Assembly: GCF_020379485.1 (NCBI RefSeq)
Contig: NC_063438.1
Coordinates: 9,686,335-9,750,334 of the forward strand
Source of the DNA: Brassica napus
Taxonomy: Eukaryota > Streptophyta > Magnoliopsida > Brassicales > Brassicaceae
Length of the DNA: 64,000 bases
Direction of reading: 5' to 3'
A program made the position numbers and the translations under genes. Shown piece by piece: positions 36,945 through 49,557 of this stretch. The notes under the pieces were generated by a model that saw only the letters and a list, made by a program, of their open reading frames with translations, was not told the origin of the DNA and searched no databases. Each line of letters starts with the position of its first letter. Position 1 is the stretch's first letter.

Positions 36945-39900
36945 TTTTTTTTTGTTTTCGGTAAAGGGCTTTCATTAATTTAAAAGTGAAGCAAGCAACA
37001 TAAATATATGATTATATGTTACATAAAATGCAAATAGAAGAGTTAACCGGTTAACTTTAAGGCGGCTTCCAAATGCGCAAAAGTGGCTGGCCTAAAGATT
37101 GACCAAGTGAGACCATTGCCGTGCATTTGTCACTGACAATACGTTGAATGTTCCGCACCAAGACAGAGGCAGGAATAGTTAGACCTGAGTGGAACCTGAC
37201 ATTGCGTTCTCGCAATAAGCAATAAACACAAGCCTGCCAAGCTTGAAACATGGCAATTTTACACGGTCTGAAGAAACATTTCTCAACCAAGGTAGAATCG
37301 CATTCCAAGAAGTTGGAGGGACATTCTGATTGAGGCGAGCACAGATAGTGGACCATACTTCTGCTGAGTAATGACATTCAAAGAATAAATGATTCCTAGA
37401 TTCATCAGCCTGGCGACAGAGGAGACAAGTAGAGCCAACATCCAGACCCCAAGAATGGAGACGGTACAACGTTGGGTTTCTATCAAGAATGAATAACCAA
37501 GTAGTCGTAGCATGTCGAGGGATAATGCCTTTATGCCATAGCAGAGGAGCCCAATCTTTTGGAGGCAGATGAGGCCGAATGGCCTCCCATATCAAGCGAG
37601 ATATGAAGGTTATCTGAATATTTCCATTGATAATCTAATTAGGAATATCTGGCCTATCATAAGAGGAAATCGTAGTTAAGAAGGACAGCAGTTGGAGGTG
37701 GCGATTAGACCTTGCTGCCGAGAGAGACCAAGAGCGCCCGTTCCAAACATCTGAAACCAGTGCAAATAAAGGAACCCCCAAGAGAGAGGGGCCATATGGT
37801 CCAAGGAAACCAGAGAGAGAGAGAGAGAGAGAGAGCCAAATGGGGTCCAAGGATCCCACCAGAAATAAGTATCTTCTCTTCTGCCAATCAATATTCTGAT
37901 AAAATTCAGAGCTTTTGGACGCAGCTTGAGTAATCTCCTGAACATCCAGGAAAATGTTTTTTTTTTCTCTTTTAGAGACCAAAAAGGGGCTCTATTCAAA
38001 TATCTCTGCCTTATCCAAGCGACCCAGATCAAACCAGCTCTGAATTACAACATCCATATTAGTTTTAAGGCACACGTTTCGCTCCATGTCTCAATATTTC
38101 GGATACCAAGCCCGCCCTCATACTTAGGAGTGCACAGATCCTTCCAAGCAACCTTTGCGCCTGTAGAAATCCCAATAGTCCCGTGCCATAAGAAATAACT
38201 ACAAAGAGAATTGAGAGCTCTCATTACTCACTTGGGAAGAAAAAACGCACTTGACCAGTAGCCAATGATACCAGAGATGAAAAAGGTAAGCATGGTTAGC
38301 CTGCCCGCCATAGATAGAGTTCTTGTAGTCCAAGAGCTCATTTTCTTTTTTTTTTGCAGTAGCGGATCACAGTCTGAGAAGGATAACTTCTTCGTGCAAA
38401 GAGGAGTCCCAAGATAGCGAACCGGAAGATTGGAGCATGCAAGCCGGAACCCATTGGAGATGCGCTGAATCTCATCCTCCCCAATCCCTGAAGCGCACAA
38501 GGTAGTTTTGCTGATGTTAACTGCAAGGCCATACATCATTTCAAAATCTGATAACACAGCAAAAACTCCTTCCAAAGATAATTCAGAACCCTCGATGAAA
38601 ATCAGTAAATCATCAGCGAAGCACAAACGAGTCAATTGTTGATCGGCACTGTCATGATGGTAACCAAGGAAACCAGACGAAGCAGCCCTGTTCAGCATTA
38701 ACGATAGAATATTCATCATCATGACAAATAAGATTGGCGACAACGGATCTCCCTGTCTTAGACCAGTCTTCCCTTTAAAGTAGCCCGATGTGACTCCGTT
38801 TATACTGAGGGAGATGGATGGAGAGCATATGCACGTCTTAACCCAGCCAATGAACAGAGGAGGCAGATCATAGGCGTGAAGAGTACTCAGCACGAAATCC
38901 CATCTAACTGAATCAAAAGCTTTCGCTAAGTCAACTTTGACAGTCATTTTTGGAACCTCTGAATCTTTGTGGTAGCCATTAAGAACCTCCGATGCCAACA
39001 AAATGTTCTCAAGAATCAACCTATCCTTGACAAAACCTGGCTGGTTCGGTAAGATGATAGAAGGAAGGATAGACTTTAGCCGGTTGGAGATGAGCTCTGA
39101 GATCAACTTATATTGTGTATTAAGACACACTATAGGTCTGAATTCTCTGATAGTGTTTGCACCAGGCCACTTGGAAAGGAGGACAAAGGATCTGTCGTTT
39201 AAAGACGTGGGCATAAATCTGGTCCTGAAGAAATCAAGAGTGGAAGATATGAATTCCTCACCAAGCACGCTCTAGGAGGCTCTAAAAAATTCAACGGGAA
39301 AGCCATCTGGCCCTGGGTTCTATTACTCTTCATTTTTGAAGGAAAGATAAGATCATATCGGGCGTAAACAGAAGCATGCAAGCTTCTTTATCCTGACTTG
39401 AGCATCTTTGTGTAATAATCGCCTCAAGAAAATCTGGAAGATCAGGCCAGAAGGTACCTCAAATAGTGCATAAAATACTTTCAAAATACTCCACAGCTAG
39501 AGAGCACCTCCTGGAGCGATTTTGTAACAGACCCATCATCACGAAGCAGTTTCTTAACAGCATTTAGAGCATTCCGCACTGTCATCATATTATGATAGAA
39601 GGGAGTATTCAGATGACCTTCACCCAGCCATTTTACTCGCGAACGCTGTTTGAAGAAGCTTTCCTCAGTTAGGCGCAGATAAATCCAAAGATCCTTAGCT
39701 AGAACTTCCGTCTGAACATTGATTGGCGTAGGATCATCAAGAGCAATAAGCTGAGCAGAAACCAAATTAGCCTCTGCTATCTGCACTCGTTTCTCGATAC
39801 CACTATAATTGTCTTGGTGCAAAGTTTTCATGCCTCTTTAGACTTATTTTTTAATTTGGAACAGAAATCCCTCAAAGTATAGGCCTGAGGACCTGCCTGA

Positions 39901-40196
39901 GCGCAAGCTCCCGTTACAACTTCAATGAAGTGGGTTCTTAGTTAATAAATTGTAGAACCTGAACGGCCGAGTGCCAAAAGAATTGGAGGCGGAGTAGACA
40001 ATTGAATATGGCAAGGACAATGATCTGAAAACTCCGGTGCCGAGAATTCACAATGACTTGAAGGAAATTGTAGAATCCATGCCCCATTCACCAGACACCT
40101 ATCAAGTTTTTTGCCGACTGGTTCTGAAGGCCGCTTATTTGTCCACGTATATTTAGGACCTGTATAAAGTAGATCAAAAAGACCAAGGTCACCCAG
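36945..40196 (-). mobile_element. 5'-truncated L1-type LINE
   Basis: The target duplication ACACTGTAAAGT lies at 36933-36944 and 40197-40208, and a T run at the left end is the poly-A tail on the minus strand. Minus-strand remnants in order: end of the endonuclease (YTWTNKRPSEP, KKLDRCLVN, EFSDHCP near 40000-40170), a linker (39831-39481), reverse transcriptase (39268-38228), and a zinc-binding zf-RVT region (37595-37057). A (GA)n microsatellite lies at about 37811-37833. The 5' part including most of the endonuclease is missing. Confidence 0.92.
37057..39831 (-). pseudogene. LINE pol remnant (reverse transcriptase, zf-RVT)
   Basis: The reverse transcriptase frame holds KVDLAKAFDSVRWDF (first catalytic Asp), GLRQGDPLSP and CFADDLLIF (catalytic FADD box), so the palm is intact. 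It is cut into at least four open stretches by stops or frameshifts near 39480, 39270, 38228 and 37600. The zf-RVT part shows CLLCRQADESRNHLFFEC, the expected Cys/His cluster. It cannot encode an active protein as it stands. Confidence 0.88.
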
Positions 40197-41998
40197 ACAC
40201 TGTAAAGTCTTTAGACAATGACTTTAAGTTACCCACGTCTAACAAAATCTCTAAGACAAAGAATGTGAGTTACCCACAGCTTATAAAGTCTTTAGACAAA
40301 GACTTTGAGTTACCCACAGCTTATGAAGTCAAGTCTATAAGACGAAGATTCTGAGTTACCCACGGTTTATAAAGTATATAGACAAAGAATGTGAAATACC
40401 GACGGCTTGTAATGTATTTAGACACACTTTGGGTTACCGACATCTTATAAAGTCTGAAGACAGAGACTTTGAGTTACTCACGGCTTATTAAGTCTTTAAA
40501 CAAAGATTGTGAGTTATCCACGGCTTATAAAGTCTTTGAGTTATCCACGGCTTATAAAGTCTTTAAACCATATCCCCAACAACTATTAGTCGGTAGTGCA
40601 TGTCTAAGCAAAGGATGTTTGGGGGATAGAATGTATGACTTAATTTAGTTACCCACGGCTGAAGACAAGTCTATAGAGAGACTGTGTTTTTGTACCCACG
40701 TGTTGCTTATAGACAAAGGCTATGAAACTTTGGATAGATCAAACAACCCATGGCTTACCAGAAAAAGTCTTTAGATTTGACAAAGACTATGAATGTTTGG
40801 TTGATAAAAGGACTAACGGCTTACAAGAACGTCTTTAAACAGACAAAGACAATGAATATATTGGTGGATAAAATTACAAACAGTACACCTTACAGTCTCT
40901 AGACAAAGACCGAGTTAGTTACCCATGGGTTATAAAGTCTTTAGACAAAAACTGTGAGTTACCCACCGCTTATAAAGTCTTTAAACAAAGACCATAACTT
41001 TCAAATGATGTATATGAAGTCTTTAGAAAATATTGAGAACCACAAGGGCTTATGAAAATTTGCAAAGACTGAGTTGAAAACTTCTTATGATGAGTCTTTA
41101 GACAATATCAAGTTATCAACAAAGTGCTTACAAAAACAACAAACGGCTTAAGAATTTTTTTGGACATGAGACTGTGATTGTACCCACTTCTTGCAATAAA
41201 GTTTTAGACAAAGACTATGAAACGTAGAGTGGATCAAACAACCAACGGCTTACAAAAAGGTCTTTAGACACGCAAAAACTATGAATGTTTGGATGTATAA
41301 AATGACCAACGGTACACCGGAAAAGTCTTTAGACAAAGACTATGTGTTATAATCGGCTTATAAAGTCTTTACACAAAGACAATGACTTGAAAGAGTCTTT
41401 AGACGGTAAACGTTTTTAGATAGACTTTGACTTGCTTGTTACACACGGCTTATGAAAAGTCTATAGAAAACTCAGATGGAAACGGCTTATGAAGAATCTT
41501 TAGAAAATATCTACCCACGGCTTATGAAAAGTTTTTAGACAGACTCAACTTGGACAAAGCTACAACACACTGCTATGAGTCTTCAGACAAAGACTAAGAC
41601 TGAATCTAGATTACTTACCCAGGGCTTTATCAAAGTCTTTAGACCAAGACTAGGGGTTGGTTTTAGACTTGTTGGATGTAATGAAAAAAGGTCATCAAAT
41701 TCTAAATGCAAAGACTATAAACTGAAAAGAGGTTCTTTTCTTTACCAGTACCCACGGCTTCAAAAAAGTATATAGATAAATCTTATCAATTGGTTTTGGA
41801 GTTGTTGGATGGAAAAACGACCAACTCCGTAAACGTCTTAAGGAACCCACGGCTTATAAAAGTTCATAAAGACGAGAACTATGAACTAGACGTTGACTTG
41901 ATTGCATGCGAAAACAACTAATGGTGACAAACGACCAACGGTTTAAATAGATTGTAGGAAAAACTATTATTTGTTCGATGGAAAAATCTACCCGCGGC
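40197..41998. repeat. Degenerate hairpin-motif tandem array, segment 2
   Basis: This is the longest segment: about 1.8 kb of units with CCCACGGCTTATAAAG and TCTTTAGACAAAGACT, at least a dozen with recognisable hairpins. A higher-order copy is visible: ATGTCTAAGCAAAGGAT near 40600 repeats the start of segment 1 near 36505. The array is broken by the copia element at 41999. Confidence 0.85.
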
Positions 41999-42467
41999 TG
42001 TGAAGTTCGCGTCAATCTCTAACCGATTGGAACTTCTCTTCTACGGAGCACACAGTCGATCTGTTTACCCGGTGTTCACCGCACCACCACCGTTAACTAG
42101 GTGTGTGGCCGCTATACTTCACCGGAGCTGGGATTGAACCAGCAATCTACTATCTTCAACGAATGACCTCACACTCGAGTCACCGTCTCTACAGCTCAAT
42201 CTCACGGACTCTCTCTCTTGTTAATCTCGCATCAACTGATCTAACAACCCCTAATCAGCTCTGCTTATTAACTCTTAACTACAGCTAACAAACTCTTATA
42301 ACTCGAGTTAGTTAACCTTAACACGTGTACATAACACACGCGTATCTCCTAGCTAAAGAGAGAGATCCGGTTTATTCTCAATTACAAGCTTAAACCATTC
42401 TAAACCAAGTCTAATCTAAGCTAAGCAATTGAACCTAGACCGATACAAGAGTTGTCTATAACCAAAA
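41999..42467 (-). repeat. Copia 3' LTR
   Basis: Near-identical to 49558-50026. Differences seen: G/A near 42029, G/C near 42451 and A/C near 42466. A 61-codon frame present in both LTRs is not a gene. Confidence 0.95.
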
Positions 42468-42617
42468 AATCTCCTCCTTAGACAAGTTCGTCTTCATATC
42501 ACTTACTTGGATATAGCTTCCTGTCTTCTTATCTGAATCCTTTACCTGACCCTTCTCGAGCTCTTCACCGAGCTCCTCCCTAAGCCCTTTACCGGACTTA
42601 GCTCAAAGACAGTATCT

Positions 42618-45522
42618 CTAGTCTTTAGTAACTCGAAGCATCTTCAATGCTTCCCTCATCTTGAACACTGGTAGAACCTTGGTAAATATGTCTGCAGGAT
42701 TGTTTGCTGTAGCAATCTTCAATACTTGGACTTCTCCAACTTTGATCAAGTCTCTGATGAAGTGATACTTCGTGGCCATGTGCTTGGTTCGCTCGTGATA
42801 TACAGCATTCTTCGATAGTGCAATAGCACTTTGACTGTCACAATATATCTCTACTGAGTCTTGAGGAAAACCCAACTCCTCAGCGAACCGTTTCAACCAA
42901 ACTCCTTCCTTAACAGCTTCAGATAAAGCTATGTACTCCGCTTCTGTAGTGGAAAGAGCTACTACCTTCTGTAATGATGATCTCCAGCTAACTGGATTGC
43001 CTCCGGCTGTAAACACCATGCCTGTAGTTGACTTGGCATTATCCAAGTCACCACCGTAGTCAGAATCACAATAACCTTTCACAACAAAATCACCCTTGCT
43101 CTTGAAGCTCAGTTGTGTATCCACAGAACCCTTTATGTATCTCAGAGCCCACTTCACTGCTTGCCAGTGCTCCTTGATTGGCTTAGTCACAAACCTACTA
43201 ATAACCCCGACTACATGAGCCAAATCCGGACGTGTCCCAACCATGGAATACATAATGCTGCCAACTGCGTTCTGATACGGAATCCTCTTCATATACTCCT
43301 CCTGAGACTGTAGTTCTTTATCAGTTGCTGCTTTTAGACTAAAGTGAGCACCCAACGGAGTAGCTACTTCTTTACACTGATCCATTTCGAACTTTCCCAA
43401 GACCTGCCACAGGTAACCCTCTTGGGATACTTGTAACTCTCCCTTCTCTCTGTTCCTTGTGATCTCCATTCCCAAAATCTTCTTGGCATCTCCCAGATCC
43501 TTCATGTCGAACTCAGCACTCAACACTTTCTTCAGCTTTTGAACTTCTGTCTTGTTCACTGACGCTATGAGAATGTCGTCCACGTAAGAAGCATGTAGAT
43601 GAATTCCCCTTGACTGTTTGTCTTAAAGTAGACGCATTGATCATACTCACTTCTCACATACTCCTTTGCTCTTACGAAGTCGTCGAACCTCTTATTCCAC
43701 TGTCGTGGGCTTTGTTTCAACCCATACAGAGATCTCTTGAGTCTGCATACTCTGTTTGGAAACTTCTTGTCTATGAACCCCTCAGGTTGCTCCATGACTA
43801 TAAACTCCTTCAAGTTTCCATGCAGAAACGCTGTCTTGACGTCCATTTGCTGCAGTTCCATGTCAAAGTGAGCAACTGCGGATAGCACAAACCTGATTGA
43901 TATGTGTTTTACGACAGGGGCAAAGATCTCTTGGTAATCTATTCTTTCCTTTTGGAAATAGCCTTTCGCAACTAAACGTGCTTTGTACCTCGGTGGTTCT
44001 ACTCCTGCAATCCCTGCCTTTCTTTTGAATAACCACCTACACCCTATTGCCTTCTGATCTTTTGGTCTCTCTATAAGCTCCCATGTATCGTTTGCTTCCA
44101 AAGATGTCATCTCATCTTGAGCTGCTTCTATCCACTTGTCGTTGTCTGGATCAGACATAGCCTCTTGAAACGAGTTTGGTTCAGTTGTTGTATCTTCAGA
44201 CATGAGACAAACGAACCCTGCAAACTGGTCTTCACCATCTGTTATTTCACATTCATAATCCATAAGCCTTGGTGGTTGTCTTGTCTGCCTCCTGACTCTG
44301 TCTCTAGCCAGCTGATAATCACTGAGGTCGCTACTACTCTGTTCTGTTTCTTCATGTTCTGACTGTGAAGTTCATGCCGGAGCTGTCATCTCTGAATCAT
44401 CCTCTTTGAGTTGCTTCAGGTCAATAAGTACAGAGTTAGTCTTTGAAGCTTCGTCTTCAAACTTTCCTGTTTTCACATCTTTATAGACTTGTTCTTCTCT
44501 GAACACTACATTCCGGCTGATCACTACTTTCTGTTCCTCCAGTAGCCACACCTTGTATCCCTTAACTCCATCTGGATAACCCGTAAATACCCCTTTCTTG
44601 GCCCTTGGTAATAGCCTTCTGTGGAGTGAACATACGCCAAGCAGCCAAATCTCTTAAGATTACTGAGGTCTGGGGTGGATGATGTCCACATCTCTTCTGG
44701 TATCTTGAACTCCAGAGCAGATGAAGGTGACCTATTTATTAGATACACGGCGGTTGCTGCTGCTTCAGCCCAAAATTTTAGTTCTAAGCCACTCTCACTC
44801 AACATGCTTCTAACTTTATTCATGATAGTCCTATTGCGTCTCTCGGCCACGCCGTTTTGTTGTGGCGTGTAGGTGCACGTTCTGTGCCTCACAATACCAT
44901 TTTCCTTGCAGAATCCATCGAACTGTCGGTTGCAGAACTCCAAGCCGTTGTCAGTTCTCAACCTCTTGACCTTTCTTTCGCTTTGTGTCTCGACCATCTT
45001 CTTCCAGTTAACGAAGCTCTGAAAGGCTTCATCTTTAAACCTTAGGAAGTATAACCACACCTTTCTTGTGCGATCATCTGTAAATGAGATAAAGTACTGG
45101 CTTTGGTTGAGGCTCGGTGGCACGTTTGGTGAGCCCCATAGATCCGAGTGGACGTAGTCCAATATTTCTTTGGTGACATGCTTAGCCTGGCTGAAACTGA
45201 CTTTATGAGTCTTTCCAATTACACAAGCTTCACAAAACTTCAGGTCTTCAACTCTGCTCTTACCAAAATAGTCGTTCTTCTTTAATACTTCCATTCCCTT
45301 TTGTCCCAAGTGCCATAGGCGTGTTTCGTCCATAGCCTTACCAGTAGCCGCTACTGAGCTTGTTTCCCCTTTGACGGAACATAGAGACTTGGCCTTTGCC
45401 TCAAGAATATACAATGACTGTCTTCTAATACCCTTCAAGAATACTGTGCATCCCTTGATGACCTTAAGGACACCATTTGCCGCTTTGAACTCACATCCCT
45501 TCTCCTCGAGTGTTCCCATTGA
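42618..45522 (-). pseudogene. Copia pol: integrase, reverse transcriptase, RNase H (disrupted)
   Basis: Integrase (45522 to about 44620) has the core residues in HSDLWG, RTDNGLEF and NGVAERRNRT. The zinc finger is short: LWHLGQKG lacks the few residues usually between two His, so an in-frame deletion is likely. Reverse transcriptase (about 44260-43580) has MDVKTAFLHG and SLYGLKQSPRQW. RNase H (about 43560-42618) has YCDSDYGGD, LSTTEAEY, CDSQSAI and KHMATKYHFIRD. Three lesions break the frame: a missing base near 44614, an in-frame TGA at 44372-44374, and a missing base near 43586 inside the YVDD catalytic box. The protein therefore cannot be made whole from this copy. Confidence 0.93.
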
Positions 45523-46287
45523 TGATAGAACCAAAATAAGGAAGGATCACTTTAGCTGGGTGTTGGATATGAACCGAGAAGCAAATGGCGCTTCTGGAAC
45601 TGAGATGGATTGAAAGGATCGTCAAGAGATGCGGAATGGCTCTTGATATACCCACGATCTAAGGCTAACCACCTAAGAACGAATGTAGTGTGTTGGCTAA
45701 CCACCAAATGACACACAAAGACGATTGGCTGACCACCAAATCAACAAGCCGGTTCAAACCGATGAACTAGCTAAGAACTCTCTCTCTCACTCAGAGAAGA
45801 AACGAAATAAACAACCAAAATGAACTGATTTTATTCATCAAAGGGACTACATATTTATAGTGTTTTGTAGTCAAAGAGAATTAAAGAAATTGTGTAAAAA
45901 CAATACATAGAAAATATAATCTTGACCATATCTGAATTAATGAGTCAAAGACTCAGTCTTCCATGCAGATTGGTCAAAGATGACTCTTCAGCTGATGTCC
46001 AGGTTCATCCGAACCCATTGGATGCACGGCGGTAACGATAAGGACTCCTACGGGAATGTCCGGATGGTCCGCCGGGTGAGAATCCATGTCTGTCTTCAGG
46101 TTCATCACGACCCAAGCTAAGTCTAGCTTGATCCAAGTCAAATCTGGCATAATCTTTCTCAAGTCTGGCATGATCTTTCTCAAGTCTGGCACGGTGAAAA
46201 ACATGAACCTCGGTTGAAATGTTCAGAACGTCCTGAACTCCATGCTGAGCTGGTTCCATGTAATGATCTGTGGACTGCGGCACATCA
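45523..46287 (-). repeat. TR-GAG element 3' LTR
   Basis: Matches 47531-48295 with four substitutions seen. The inner half also extends the open frame of the gag ORF (to 46005). Confidence 0.95.
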
Positions 46288-47048
46288 TTCCCTTCCTCTT
46301 CAAAAAGATTTGTCCTCAAATCTGAAACATTAAAAGGAAAAGGGTTATAAGCAAAAGAACCATAATTAAAATGTTGCTCACCTTGAGTTTGGTCCGGTTT
46401 GTGAATGGGAGAAGATCCTTCTTTACGACCACAGTTTTGCTCTCCACCTGACCCTTCCTTCGGTTCATGTGCATAGTCGTCGAAAATTGGCAAAGGGTCT
46501 TCCTTTTCTGTCTCGGTTTCAGCTTTCTCCAAATTCACTAACGGTTTCTGTTTTTGGCACTTGTTGGCATAATGACCGACCCTATGGCATTTGAAGCACC
46601 TGGTAGAAAGAGCCTTGCTTGTGGTTTTCACAGCCTTGCTTTTATCAGAAGACAACACATTAGTTTTCAAATCAGAATTTGAAATAGAAGAAGAATTACT
46701 TTGTTGTTTTGGTGCAGAAGAAGTGTTGTTGTTTCCCTTCTTTTTGAGTTGCCGGACAACATGAATCGCCTTATGCAACATCTTTTCCAAGCTGGCATAA
46801 GTCTGAAGCTTGTTCTGATCAGGCACATCACAGTTGCTTCTCTTGGCTTTGGTGAAGGGACGATCACGACTTCTGACCAACTTCTCATCATCGCACCTGT
46901 TTTGTCTCTTCTTTTGTTTCTGCACAATGTCAAACCCATTAGAAGCAAACTGTTTCTTATCAAAAATCAATTGCTCCTTTTCAAAAACAGTTTTAAAAGG
47001 AAAGTAGACGTCTTGTTGTGGTTTTGATTTCTTGAGAAGTCCAAACAT
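46005..47048 (-). CDS. Gag-like protein of the nested element
   Basis: The frame opens at an upstream ATG (47075); MFGLLKKSK at 47048 is a likelier start. It is rich in Lys and Gln and carries one zinc knuckle of the CX2CX4HX4C type (CFKCHRVGHYANKC, around 46555-46600), as in gypsy-like gag proteins. It continues through the 3' LTR boundary near 46287 into an Arg/Asp/His-rich tail (to 46005). No protease, RT or integrase is present, so the element would need proteins in trans. The start lies about 480 bases inside the 5' LTR border. Confidence 0.7.
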   Translation of the reverse strand: MFGLLKKSKPQQDVYFPFKTVFEKEQLIFDKKQFASNGFDIVQKQKKRQNRCDDEKLVRSRDRPFTKAKRSNCDVPDQNKLQTYASLEKMLHKAIHVVRQLKKKGNNNTSSAPKQQSNSSSISNSDLKTNVLSSDKSKAVKTTSKALSTRCFKCHRVGHYANKCQKQKPLVNLEKAETETEKEDPLPIFDDYAHEPKEGSGGEQNCGRKEGSSPIHKPDQTQGEQHFNYGSFAYNPFPFNVSDLRTNLFEEEGNDVPQSTDHYMEPAQHGVQDVLNISTEVHVFHRARLEKDHARLEKDYARFDLDQARLSLGRDEPEDRHGFSPGGPSGHSRRSPYRYRRASNGFG

Positions 47049-47372
47049 CCTGAAAACACTTAACAAAGTTAGCAAATAAAAATCCTCACACTCTCAAGTG
47101 TTTAGCTCACGATTTTTAGATGGTCACTCAGAGTTCTTTCACTGGTTCAAAGGATGATAGGCAGTAAAAAATCAGCAGTCAAAACCCAAAACTAACTTTA
47201 AGGGAAAAAGAAAAGAAAAGAAAAATGAAGAGATTTTTGTGTGGATCCGCCTTAACTGTCCTAAGGCTGGGTTTCTCTTCAGCCAGCAGAGTTTCTCTTC
47301 CACCACTCCCCCTGGATTTCTCTTCAGAAGTGATTCAAGCCAAAACTTTCACTCTTTTTTTTTTGATCGATT

Positions 47373-47403
<31 letters not shown>

Positions 47404-47530
47404 TAAATAACTGGCGATCACAAGGGAGTAAAGGAACAGCCCGGATCCAAAAAGAAATAAGAAAAGAAAATCGTGGAGAGATGAGAAGATGAAATGAAAA
47501 CAAACCAGCCAAAGTGGGTCTGATACCACT

Positions 47531-48295
47531 TGATAGAACCAAAATAAGGAAGGATCACTTTAGCTGGGTGTTGGATATGAACCGAGAAGCAAATGGCGCT
47601 TCTGAAACTGAGATGGATTGAAAGGATCGTCAAGAGATGCGGAATGGCTCTTGATATACCCACGATCTAAGGCTAACCACCTAAGAACGAATGTAGTGTG
47701 TTGGCTAACCACCAAATGACACACAAAGATGATTGGCTGACCACCAAATCAACAAGCCGGTTCAAACCGATGAACTAGCTAAGAACTCTCTCTCTCACTC
47801 AGAGAAGAAACGAAATAAACAACCAAAATGAACTGATTTTATTCATCAAAGGGACTACATATTTATAGTGTTTTGTAGTCAAAGAGAATTAAAGAAATTG
47901 TGTAAAAACAATACATAGAAAATATAATCTTGACCAGATCTGAATTAATGAGTCAAAGACTCAGTCTTCCATGCAGATTGGTCAAAGATGACTCTTCAGC
48001 TGATGTCCAGGTTCATCCGAACCCATTAGATGCACGGCGGTAACGATAAGGACTCCTACGGGAATGTCCGGATGGTCCGCCGGGTGAGAATCCATGTCTG
48101 TCTTCAGGTTCATCACGACCCAAGCTAAGTCTAGCTTGATCCAAGTCAAATCTGGCATAATCTTTCTCAAGTCTGGCATGATCTTTCTCAAGTCTGGCAC
48201 GGTGAAAAACATGAACCTCGGTTGAAATGTTCAGAACGTCCTGAACTCCATGCTGAGCTGGTTCCATGTAATGATCTGTGGACTGCGGCACATCA
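47531..48295 (-). repeat. TR-GAG element 5' LTR
   Basis: See the partner LTR. The adjacent primer-binding site at 47520-47530 defines it as the 5' LTR on the minus strand. Confidence 0.95.
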
Positions 48296-49443
48296 ATTGA
48301 GATCAGGTTCCTTGAGATCTTAGGCATGAATCTGACCTCACTGAGCAGGAAAGTAGTGCCATCTTGGTTCTTGAACCTCACTGATCCCATACCTTTGACT
48401 TCAGCTACCGTATTATTCGCCATTCGCACTCTCCCACATGTAGACTCCTGCAGGTCAATAAACACATCTCTTCTTGGTGTCATATGGAAAGAACACCCTG
48501 TGTCCAATACCCACTCATCCCTGTCTGCAGTTAATGAGTTTGCTTCTGCTACTAGGAGGCCAACAAGATCCTTCGCATCATCTTTAACCAATGATGCCTC
48601 TCCCCTGTCTTGAGTCGACTTTTGATCCTTGTTCTTGTCAAGCCATTTGTAGCATTGCTTCTTGAAGTGACCCTCTTTTCCGCAGATCCAACACAGACGC
48701 TTTCCTTCCTTGCTCTTAGACCTCGATATGCCGTTGCTCTTGCCTGAGGAGTAGCTTCTGTTTCTACTGTCAGCTCTACCCCTTACGTAGTTACCCTCCC
48801 CATTTAGCTTCGTAGTAGAGGTTTCCTTATACTCCATCTCCTTAGACTTGGCCGCACTCGCGACCTCATCAACTCTTATGGCATCTCTACTATACTTTAA
48901 AGTTTTCTTGAGGGAGTCATATCTGCTTGGTAACGCATTGAGAAGAAGTATGGCTTGTACTTCTTCTGGAATCTCTATGTTGAGATTGTTGAGGTCCGCA
49001 ATGAGTTTGAGGAAGTCATCAACATTCTGATCAATGGTTCTGGAATCTTGCATCCGAAATGAGTACACCTTGAGTTGAGCGTGCACTCGATTAGGTAGCG
49101 TCTTGGCCATGTACAACTTGTCGAGAAGCTCCCACGCCTCCGACGCAGTCTTGACCTTGTCAAGCTTCCTGAGAACATGATCTCCAACACTCATGAAGAT
49201 TATGTTCATCGCCTTCTCATCTCTTTCCAATCTTGAAACTTCGTCAAGTTCATGCTTCTTCTTCGATTCTTCATCCTCATCATCCGTCTTTGTAGTCACT
49301 AAAGCTTGTGACGTCGGAGACAGAACGTCTTTTAATCCTTGGACGCTCAGGTTTGCCAGCATCCTCTTCTTCCAGATTTCGAAGTCTCCAGTGCCGTCGA
49401 ACATCGTAATCTGTATTTGCATCTTCATCTTGTGAGTCGCCAT
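48296..49443 (-). CDS. Copia gag-protease part
   Basis: A Tnt1-like gag starts at MATHKMKMQ (49443; an upstream ATG at 49455 exists). It has LDKLYMAKTLPNRVHAQLK and the zinc knuckle CWICGKEGHFKKQC. The protease active site is WVLDTGCSFHMT. The frame is open up to the nested insertion at 48300, then reads 78 codons into the foreign LTR. No lesion is seen in this half, in contrast to pol. Confidence 0.9.
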
Positions 49444-49557
49444 CACCAGATTCACCGCTTAGCAGATCTTGCTTTCCGGTTTGAGCAATCGGAGCCGCCG
49501 ATCTTGAACTTCGTAGACTTTTACTTGAACTTGAGAACCTCAGCTCTGATACCAATT

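Larger units (their letters stand above)
45523..48295 (-). mobile_element. Nested gag-only LTR retrotransposon (TR-GAG type)
   Basis: It is inserted between protease and integrase of the copia element, with target duplication ATTGA at 45518-45522 and 48296-48300. The LTRs are 45523-46287 and 47531-48295, each 765 bp, beginning TGATAGAACC and ending GGCACATCA on the plus strand. I count four differences. On the minus strand the primer-binding site AGTGGTATCAGACC follows the 5' LTR and the purine tract GAAGAGGAAGGGAA precedes the 3' LTR. The 1243-bp interior encodes only a gag-like protein. Removing it restores the copia frame. Confidence 0.95.

Noticed and set aside
42103..42288. 61-codon frame, identical at 49662-49847, and a tRNA-like B box (GGTTCAATCC on the minus strand)
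   Set aside because: Both lie inside the copia LTRs. No A box or cloverleaf is found, so neither a gene nor a tRNA is supported.
48013..48295. 78-residue C-terminal extension of copia gag-protease
   Set aside because: It is read-through into the foreign TR-GAG LTR, not part of the copia protein.
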